Source: Microplitis mediator (Eukaryota; Arthropoda; Insecta; Hymenoptera; Braconidae). From it: a stretch of DNA of 64,000 nucleotides. The position numbers and the translations under genes were made by a program. Shown here piece by piece: positions 56,151-64,000 of this stretch. The stretch covers positions 20,216,331-20,280,330 of the forward strand of contig NC_079970.1 in the NCBI RefSeq assembly GCF_029852145.1, written 5' to 3'. A model generated the notes under the pieces. It did no database searches and had not been told where the DNA came from. It saw only the letters and a program-made list of their open reading frames with translations. Position 1 is the stretch's first letter. Each line of letters begins with the position of its first letter.

Positions 56151-57497
56151 CAAATTTTGACGATGAATCTGCCTCGTTTTACTGGCCTCTAATTAATTTT
56201 ATTAATATATCGTACGACGTGATACAGAGTTACAATCATAGATTACCACCAGTCACAAATAAAAATAATATATGATATTTTTATTGTAAGTTATCAAGGC
56301 TGAATAAATTAATATACAATAAGTTCCTATAATATTTTGTCTCAATAATATATAAGACAAAAGAGTTACAAAAACTATAGTGATATTAATTTATCCCTCA
56401 GTAAGATAAAGAAAACAAATTTAATAAATTGTTTTGAGTTGTAATTCTGCGGTTACTTATTATACTATTGTTTTGTGTAAAATTGATTATCATATTTATT
56501 GCTGATATTATTGATATTATTTATTCCAAAATATATAAGATAAAAATTATGCTTTGTAAATTATATTGAAGACATTCTTTTAAAAATATGCAGATTAAAT
56601 TATACGATTATGAAATAAAAGTTTGATATAAAAGATATTAAATTTATTTGGCCTTGCGAATCCAACAATTGTAAGGAAACTAATGTATTCAAAATGAAAT
56701 AGTGTAATGGCTCCAACATCAATAATGTAAATTCATATTTAAATAACTTTTGTCGAACATTATCGTCGAGATAATCTTCCTCGAATCAATACAATACATA
56801 ATTCTATATTAAATAAATAAATAAATTTGTCCGTTGTACGGAAAAGATTGAAAAAAACTTTGAGAAACTTCTTTTCCATTTATTATTAGCAAGTTAATAT
56901 TTTAAAATTTTGATAACAATAAATTTCTTTATAAAAATTGAAGAAAAAAAAATTTTATTGATAAAAAAATAATCATATAAAAATTTACCGTTGATCGCAA
57001 AAGCTTTTGACTTTTATTTTTTCATCAGTTCTTCCAGGTACGTTTGAGTCTTTGACTCTTTGACTCGACAGTAGTCGAGTCGAATAAAATAAGTAAGTTC
57101 CCAAGTGACTTCTCTCTATCAGCATTTGAATAATTTTTAACTCTTTTTTTTTACTTCTTTACTTTTATTTTCATAAAAAAATAAAAAAATAATTTCATTT
57201 TATTTAGTTTTATTTTATTATTATTATGTTTTTTTTTTTTTTTTTTTTACTTGAGCATGAAAATTCATCTGCATTTCGTGCTAAATTTAGGTTGTTAAAA
57301 ACCATTACTCCGTTCGCGATATGAATCACGCAATAAAGACATATATATATAAGAAAAAAAAATCATGACAAATAGTCTGCTATCTATTTTTTAATCACAG
57401 CCACAATTTTAATATTTCCTTCAATAAAAACTTCAATGACCGAATAATTCCAATCGTCAAAAATAATAACTAGTATAGTGCTTCTGTTTATTAAATT
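56151..57497. other. Downstream sequence, AT-rich
   Basis: Homopolymers, including a T run of about 20 at 57229. No gene. Confidence 0.4.
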
Positions 57498-58784
57498 ATA
57501 TCCCACATGAAAATACCATATATGATAAATATATGTGGAAAAATATTTAATCAATATGGGACCATAAAAGTGGCCAAAAATGATATATATTTTCTTATGT
57601 ATAATATAGTAAGTTTTAATATAATTAAATATATACGTAAGCTTATAAGTTAATACATGTATTATATATATTGATAATTATCTATGTAAATTTGTAAGCT
57701 AGCACACATATATATATTAGACTGTTTCAAATTAAGCAACTATTTTTTTTTTTTTTAAGAACTTTGAAAAATCGAAAGGGTATCTTAAAATAAGGTGACA
57801 GTTAAAATTTGAGCTCTTAATATTGATATTTAGAGGTGGTTGTTGATAATTTTCGATTTTTCATTTAGTAACACTTAAAAAATACATAACTTCCGAAAAA
57901 ATCAAGATACAAAAAATCTCTCCTTAAACATTTTGTAGCAAATTTACTGATCTACAAAAAAGGTCTTTTATGATTTTTGCATAAATTCAACTATTCACAA
58001 GATATCCGACGTCAAAGTTTGATACAATTCGAAGAACTTGTTTCAGCTCGTTCTGAATTTTATACCATGCCAACTAATGAGAATTCAGAAATTCTCAATA
58101 CCATTTTTTGTAGGAAATTGAATGTTCTACAAAAAAAGTCTCTTATTATTTTTTGATAAATCCATCTGTTCAAAAGTTATTGGAGCTTAAAGTCAAGTTA
58201 GAGTAAATTTTGAGATCTTTTTACTTTTCCGGCGAAACTATTGGACTTATCATAAAATGTCATAGAACCTTTTTTTGTAGACAATTTTATTTCCTACAAA
58301 TTATCTCGAATTAATTTTTTTTAAATGCTGCATTCTCTTCTAGTTATTTCCATTTTAATGCCAAGCTTCTAAAAAAATAGTGTTCTGATCGATTTTAAGA
58401 GATATTCTTACATATATGGGGAGACTTATATGGTTCTATATATCGAAAAATATACAAAAATTTATAAAATTAAATACATGGTACATATATCATGCCATAT
58501 AATGATGAATTATACATGTATTCTTATTTGTTTCCATATATAAATAACATTTATTTTTAAATATATTAAAATTATACGTTTTCAAATGTATAAATAATAT
58601 GTTGAAGTTATACGAAAATACATGAAATCATGTAAGAGAAAACATGTATAGAAATATAATAAAATCGACCAAAATCTATATATAGTTCTTTATAAGATTT
58701 CATGTATTGTCACATATATATTTATATCTGTAACATATATTTTTTAATACATGTTTACCATACATGATATTTTTATGCGGGATA
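57498..58784. mobile_element. ATCCCACATGAAAATACCAT element, interior with a diverged repeat array
   Basis: ATATCCCACATGAAAATACC faces GATATTTTTATGCGGGATAT. Near the ends are ATATATG / TACATGTAT-rich arms (57510-57715 and 58420-58780). The middle, 57720-58400, has different text with repeats of about 170 bases, so it is probably an insertion. Confidence 0.65.
57925..58310 (+). repeat. Three diverged units with a period of about 170 bases
   Basis: TTTTGTAG(C/G/A)(A)AAT(T) followed by CTACAAA(AAAGGTC) occurs at 57931, about 58105 and about 58272. Around it, text such as GATAAATCCATCTGTTCA and CATAAATTCAACTATTCA is also shared. Similar words (CACTACAAAAAAGGCTC) occur near 4980. Confidence 0.5.
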
Positions 58785-60445
58785 TTATTTTTAGAATTTC
58801 AATTAAACTGAATATAAATTTCAAAAAAATACTTGATTTCAAACGTTGAAAAATTACCGCTTAATTCAAAAATTGATGAGTTTTATTTATATCCAAAAAA
58901 TAATTAATAATCGATCCTGATTTTAAATATTTATAATAATAATCTGTACACTAGAGTTCAGACATTAATGTTATTTAATTAATTTAGTTTATTAATTAAA
59001 ATTATTTGAACGAATATTAATTACAAAAATCGATTCAACTCATATTCAAATCTACTTTTATTAGCATCGAGATGAATGATTAACTACAAAATCTACCGTC
59101 TAGCCCATAAAAAACTTAAAAATAAAAGTTTACACCCAATACCCCTCATAAAAAATTCAATCATAAAAAGTTTCGTGAAAAAAAAATTTTTCGAATAAAA
59201 ATAAAAAATTGCTTATCCAATAAATCTCCTAAAAAATTTATACCAAAAGAATAAATAAAACAAAAAATAGCAAAGTGCCAGATAATGATTATGCATAGGG
59301 TATCCAAAGGATTTCATATAAATGATAATGTACTTCCTATATCACTCGTCAGTTCTCCAGAACAGTTCAAAGGAATGAGTAATTCGACACGATGGAGATT
59401 GACGTCGTGACGTACAAAAGAAAATATAAAAAAAAACATTTTTTCCCCAACTTTATCTGTATATAATAACAATAAAATTCTAAAACAACAGAATATAAAA
59501 TCCGTCTAGGACATTTTCTATTCAGTCGTTTGAGTTTACAGGTGACCCGATTATTGATAAAAAAAATCAATCGCAAGGACAAAGGGTTCAGAGGTCAAAT
59601 CTATTTATTTATCCATCCATCCATCTTATATCTATATATCTATCACTATCTATGAGATATTCATAAGCTTGCGTGTAAGACTTATCTCCCAAGAGCTTTT
59701 TTATACGACACTCCCATGGACATATCTACGGGTAACCCTTGGAAAAGCTTCCATATGTTTCCCGAGGGAAGACCACAAGGTTATTTATATCTATTTGACT
59801 CTCGTCTACTTGCAAATACTGCTACACAACAACTACGGCCACGAATACTGGCTCACTCCTCTTCTACAACTTCTGTTACTAATACTACAAACTGATACCA
59901 TATACTCTGCTAGTGGATGGTCGCACTCGAGCGCTTGCAAAAGAACCTTTGCGGATCAAATGATACGTTATTAATGTCCAAGGTAACCTACTACACTTTA
60001 TGGTGAGTCAAAAAAAAAAAAATACAAACTAAAAAATATGCAAAAGGATCTCGAGATCAAAAGACGTCAAAAAATATAACACACGAATATATATATTTAC
60101 TTAAAAAATTATGACATTCATTCATATACTTGCGTTTATGTTGAGGTATACGATAAATTGAAATTCTATTAACTTTCAAGATGTTGAGAATATATTAGGT
60201 CATATATATATATAAACATAAAGTATTGAGGTGGAGATAAAAAAAAAGGAAAATCGTAAAATGAGAATCAAGTGATAAAAATTCATAAGATAGTAGAAGT
60301 TATGTGTACATTGAGAGACTTGGATATAAATATACATACATATTTATATGACGTATATACTAGCTTGATGTTCAGAATTTTTATTGGCAATAATCAGTTG
60401 AATTATTAGAACAAATTAATAATTTTTGAAAATGTTATTGTTTAA
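58785..60445. other. Downstream sequence, AT-rich with one mixed patch
   Basis: 59660-59980 is of more even composition and holds a 101-codon plus-strand frame with no recognisable domain. A CCATCCATCCATC run lies at 59613. The remainder is AT-rich. Confidence 0.35.
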
Positions 60446-61500
60446 ACTGTTAAGAATTTTTGGACTCGGTGTAGTGTAAATGATTTGGTGTAAACAATTT
60501 GGTGTGAAAATTACACCAAATATCATGTTAAATTTAGGGGATGTGAATTAAAAATCTTTGCACTGTCAAGCGAGTAATTTATGATAATTTTGCGTTAAGA
60601 AAAATCTCTCGTTAAAAAAAACGATCCAAAACAATTCAAAACGATTCAATTTTACTACTATATAGATATAGGGGAATGGAGCAAAAGGGGGTAGGGTAGG
60701 CAAAACGAGGTACCCCCAAAATTTTATAAAAAACGAAATTTTATATTTTAAATGGTTTTTAAAAATTTCAAAATGACTTTTGTATATTTAATTAAGCGTT
60801 ATTTAAAATTTTTTTTGTTAAACTTTTTCAAAAATCAATTGTCAGTTTAAAAATATTAATGACTTTTGTTTTATGATAAAAACTATTAAAAAATTTGTTT
60901 TCTCCTTCTGTATCCAATAATCATGTAAAATATAATTTGTCTTCATGTAAATTACTTACAAAAAAATTTAACTTATTCGAATTCATTTAAAATCCAGAAA
61001 TTTTTTTTTTTTTACTTTTTTTAGGGGGTACCCCATTTTGCCCGCAAAAGTGAAAAAAAATTTTTCTTAACGGTTACTGAAAATTTTTTCTATCTACTTT
61101 GAATATCGTTAAAAAAAATGATTTAGCGTATTTAAGTCCTTGAAAACTTGGTATTTCCTTAAGTATCCCTTTTTACCCCTCCCAACCCTATAGATATACA
61201 TTCATCATTGAGTGAATCGTTTTGTTTAATCAGGGATGATCATAAAAATATTTAAATGTTCAAAATACTATTTAATATCTATATAAAATTAATGTAATTA
61301 AAAATGTTCAAAGATAATTTGTTGCTCAATAATAAAAATTATAATAAGCACCATAAAATGGTGTAAAAACAGTAGATTACACCGTGTTAAAATTACATGG
61401 ATATATAATTTACATCAAGGATTTTTTACACCATCATTTCATACTACACGACCGTAAAGTTCTCGGGGACCATTTTTACACCAAAATTTTTTACAGTGTA
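60446..61500. mobile_element. CACTGTAAAAAATTTTGGTG family, copy 3 (reversed), split by an insertion
   Basis: Opens ACTGTTAAGAATTTTTGGAC and GTGTAGTGTAAATGA, the complement of the right end of the element at 9541-10310. It closes with AAAGTTCTCGGGGACC and CCAAAATTTTTTACAGTG, the complement of its left end. A complete element of another family lies inside at 60668-61191. Confidence 0.8.
60668..61191. mobile_element. Nested GGCAAAACGAGGTACCCCC element (copy 2)
   Basis: Starts ATAGGGGAATGGAGC, with GGCAAAACGAGGTACCCCC, and ends CCCTTTTTACCCCTCCCAAC. It follows 18953-19476 throughout. TATAGATA stands on both sides, which would be an 8-base target duplication. Alternatively the TA-rich flanks are coincidental. 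Confidence 0.82.
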
Positions 61501-61502
61501 TG

Positions 61503-61768
61503 CACTGCAAAAAATTTGTGGTGTATTAATTTAATCCCCTTGGAGTGGAATTTACTCCAAAGGAGATTTTATTTTAATATTGAAACTCCAGTTCGGAGTG
61601 AATGTGGATTTAATTAAAATCTAGACCCTCTGAAAAAAATAGACTTCCTATTTACTCCTAATGCAGAGAGTTCTCATCCTAAATCTTCGGAACTCCGAGT
61701 GAGTGAGTAAATTCGAATTTGAATAAAATCTGTAATTACTTGGAATTCACTTCCGATTTTTACAGTGT
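61503..61768. mobile_element. Diverged copy of the GCGGAGTGAATGCGGATT element
   Basis: Opens CACTGCAAAAAATTTGTGG and closes TTTTTACAGTGTG. Inside are CCCCTTGGAGTGGAATTTAC and GGAGTGAATGTGGATTTAAT, as in 36078-36405. It abuts the element ending at 61500. Confidence 0.7.
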
Positions 61769-63598
61769 GTTATTAATTAATTATAGATTTCAATTAATCA
61801 ACATACAGCGTCAAAATTATTCCGTATATTTGATATCAATATCACTTGCCAAACATTGTTTAATTAACATACAACATTATTATTGTTACTATAATTAATA
61901 AAAAACGCAATAATAATTAATAGCTAGAACAGTTTGAGTTGTAGCAAAATGTTGAGTATTTGTTTAATTCAATCATGCAATATCGAAGGGGCAAATATTA
62001 TCAAAGGATCATGCACGTAACAAAGATAAATATTTACCCTAGTATACGGCATCACGTGAACGTACATACTATTTCGATTATTATGTACATTTATATAAAT
62101 TTCATTTCTTCAACTTTTTTTTTTTTCAATATAAATAAAATGTATATTTTACCATAGAGATAATTAATAGACAATCAATATGTGAAATTTTTGACTATTC
62201 AATATTGAATTCATCTCTATTAATATTCAATATATATAGATATACTATATTCGTTAGATATATAAATATAAATGTAGATATTGTAGAGATTATTCAATTC
62301 AAAAGCTAGAGTATAATCAATTCACGGTAAAATGAAATTAATTTATCAATTTAATATGTATATATATGAGTCTGTATGTGAGTAAATATATATATACTTC
62401 TATCGAATTGAATATTATATAAATACAATAGAATGCATAACAATGAGTGGAAGTGAACTTGAGAGCGTTGACAATTTACCAATAGATTTTAGTGTGACTG
62501 TTGTGCAGCAATATAATACAGTAGTATAGTTGTAAAGTGAGTAGAGGGTGAAGAGAAAGGATTGGTGAGGGGTAAGCGGAATTTAATCGTGAAACAATTA
62601 ATCAGATAGTAATGTCACATGTCGCCAAGTCTCCGTAAGCCTAGGGTTAAACTAAACATACATATATACACAGATAACATATGTATAATATAGGTAATGT
62701 TTAGACCATGAGCCAGATTTACTGAGACTGCTGACAATTGATCTGCATTTAATTGAGTAATTATTGCAATTAATTTACTTTGACAATTATCAATGTTTCA
62801 TTAACGTTTTAATTACATTTATATCGCTATCCAAATAATTCAGTTGATTAAAGTAACAATTGTTTACTAAAATTAATTGGTCTATTGCTTATAATAACAG
62901 CTCATATTTACAATTTTAATTAGATATGTTATTATTTTTGTTTTTGTGTCTTATTAAATTATTTATATTGTTATCAATCACTTTTCAAGACGTTTTTGAA
63001 AGTAACCGATATAAAAATGCAATGACCCAATTAATTAATAAGTATGTCTTTGAAAAAATAATTACTTTAACAATAAATTTAGTATTTATAATGTGTATAA
63101 ATGTACAAATAATGACAACAATATATATAATTAATTGGCCTTGCGCAAACATCCGCCGACGGCAATTAATTCGAAAAAGTCAATGATCACGCGGAGGTTG
63201 ATGTAGAATTGATATCATTTGAAATTTAATTAGTGAAACATTGCCTACGAATATTTAACGCTATCGTACTAGCTAGAATCAAATCACATTCTACATAAAT
63301 TTATTCATACATGGAGAGAATTTTATAGTAAAATTTATCATCTAGTTATAGTAAAATTTGTAAACTGAATTCGATAGTAGTAAATATTATTCAAATTATT
63401 AGAGAAACAATCTGAATTTTAGTACCTCAACTGTATGGCAAAATCTACAATTATTGATGATAATCAAAAACCATAGCTTTTATTATCTTACTAATTATAA
63501 CTATTATCAGCACGTAATTCTTAAGAACCTGACGATAATACCGTCAGTCCAAATAATAACTACTATTTAAACTAATAAAGAATTTGAATATCAGCGTT
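61769..63598. other. Downstream sequence, AT-rich
   Basis: TATA runs at 62225-62270 and 62355-62400. 62440-62660 is of more even composition. The 86-codon frame at 62926-63186 is AT-driven and has no domain I know. Nothing can be supported as a gene. Confidence 0.4.
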
Positions 63599-64000
63599 AC
63601 CCTGGTCAAAAAAATAACTTGGATTTTGGCGTAATTTTGAAAATTGAAAATAAAGCAAGTTTAGCAAGACAATAACCAAGTCAAGTTTAAGTTCTTTTTT
63701 TAATGAATGAAAAACACATTTTAAGATATGAAAAGACATTTAGTTTTGACTTGGTTTTGACTAAATTATCTTACTTAGTACCGATTTACGCCAACCAAGT
63801 CACGTTGTCTTAGATTTGACCTCAATTTAAATCATTTAAGTCAAATCTAAGTCAACGTGACTTTAATTTCAATAAGTTGACTTAAATTTTTAAGTCATAT
63901 AAGTCAAATCCAACTCGACGTGATTAATTTGTCTTAGTTGACTTAAATTCTTAAGTTAGAAAAGTCATATTGAAGTTAAAAAAAGTAAGTGTAGCCAAAA
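63599..64000. mobile_element. TTTGACTTG palindromic element (copy 2), cut by the window end
   Basis: Begins CCCTGGTCAAAAAAATAACT, like 51148. It contains TAAGATATGAAAAGACATTT, GTTTTGACTTGGTTTTGACT, TCTTACTTAGTACCGATTTA and AAGTCAAATCCAACTCGACG. The other end is outside the window. Confidence 0.8.

Noticed and set aside
59669..59974. 101-codon plus-strand frame
   Set aside because: No recognisable domain or motif, and no supporting signals. Probably chance in a less AT-rich patch.
62926..63186. 86-codon frame starting with a hydrophobic run
   Set aside because: The signal-like start (MLLFLFLCLIKLFILL) comes from T-rich DNA, and the rest is AT-driven (I, N, K). No cysteine pattern or domain supports a secreted protein.
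1..64000. Autonomous transposons, viral insertions or CRISPR-like arrays
   Set aside because: No reverse transcriptase, transposase, integrase or capsid motif was seen in any frame of useful length. The repeats are inverted or tandem palindromes without regular unique spacers.

Overview
The window looks like AT-rich insect nuclear DNA: spliceosomal introns, GT/AG junctions, long A and T runs, microsatellites and very many short inverted-repeat transposons. The style of the repeats (small elements opening with CACGG or CACTGTAAAA and flanked by TA) and the encoded protein suggest a hymenopteran, perhaps a parasitoid wasp. That placement is an impression and was not tested.

I can support one protein gene. 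It is the 3' part of an immunoglobulin-superfamily cell-surface protein of the lachesin / DIP (Dpr-interacting protein) / IgLON type, on the plus strand. Four exons join in perfect phase: 11131-11259 (end of Ig domain 2), 17781-18065 (Ig domain 3), 19846-19908 (linker) and 26800-26952 (proline-rich, basic stalk). A likely last exon, 43958-44067, keeps the frame to a stop. All junctions are phase 1. The 5' exons (signal peptide, Ig1, most of Ig2) are not in the window, so 1-11130 is probably intron. The visible gene therefore spreads about 740 coding bases over 33 kb. Proteins of this kind are GPI-anchored or secreted neuronal recognition molecules that bind Dpr proteins or one another.

The introns (6.5, 1.8, 6.9 and 17 kb) and the 20 kb downstream are filled with non-autonomous inverted-repeat elements. 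I recognise at least ten families by their ends, several present two to four times. Nesting is common: elements sit inside elements, three levels deep at 15540-16985, 29987-31028, 44538-45249 and 50061-50656. No transposase gene is visible. Some elements are near-perfect hairpins of 0.4-0.7 kb lying inside introns, so they would be transcribed as long double-stranded RNA.

Downstream of 44068 I see no confident gene. A short ATG-initiated stretch at 52661-52718 resembles a signal-peptide exon with a phase-1 donor and could start another secreted or Ig-family gene. Most other open frames are short, AT-rich and without recognisable domains, or lie inside repeats. No rRNA, tRNA or CRISPR array was recognised.
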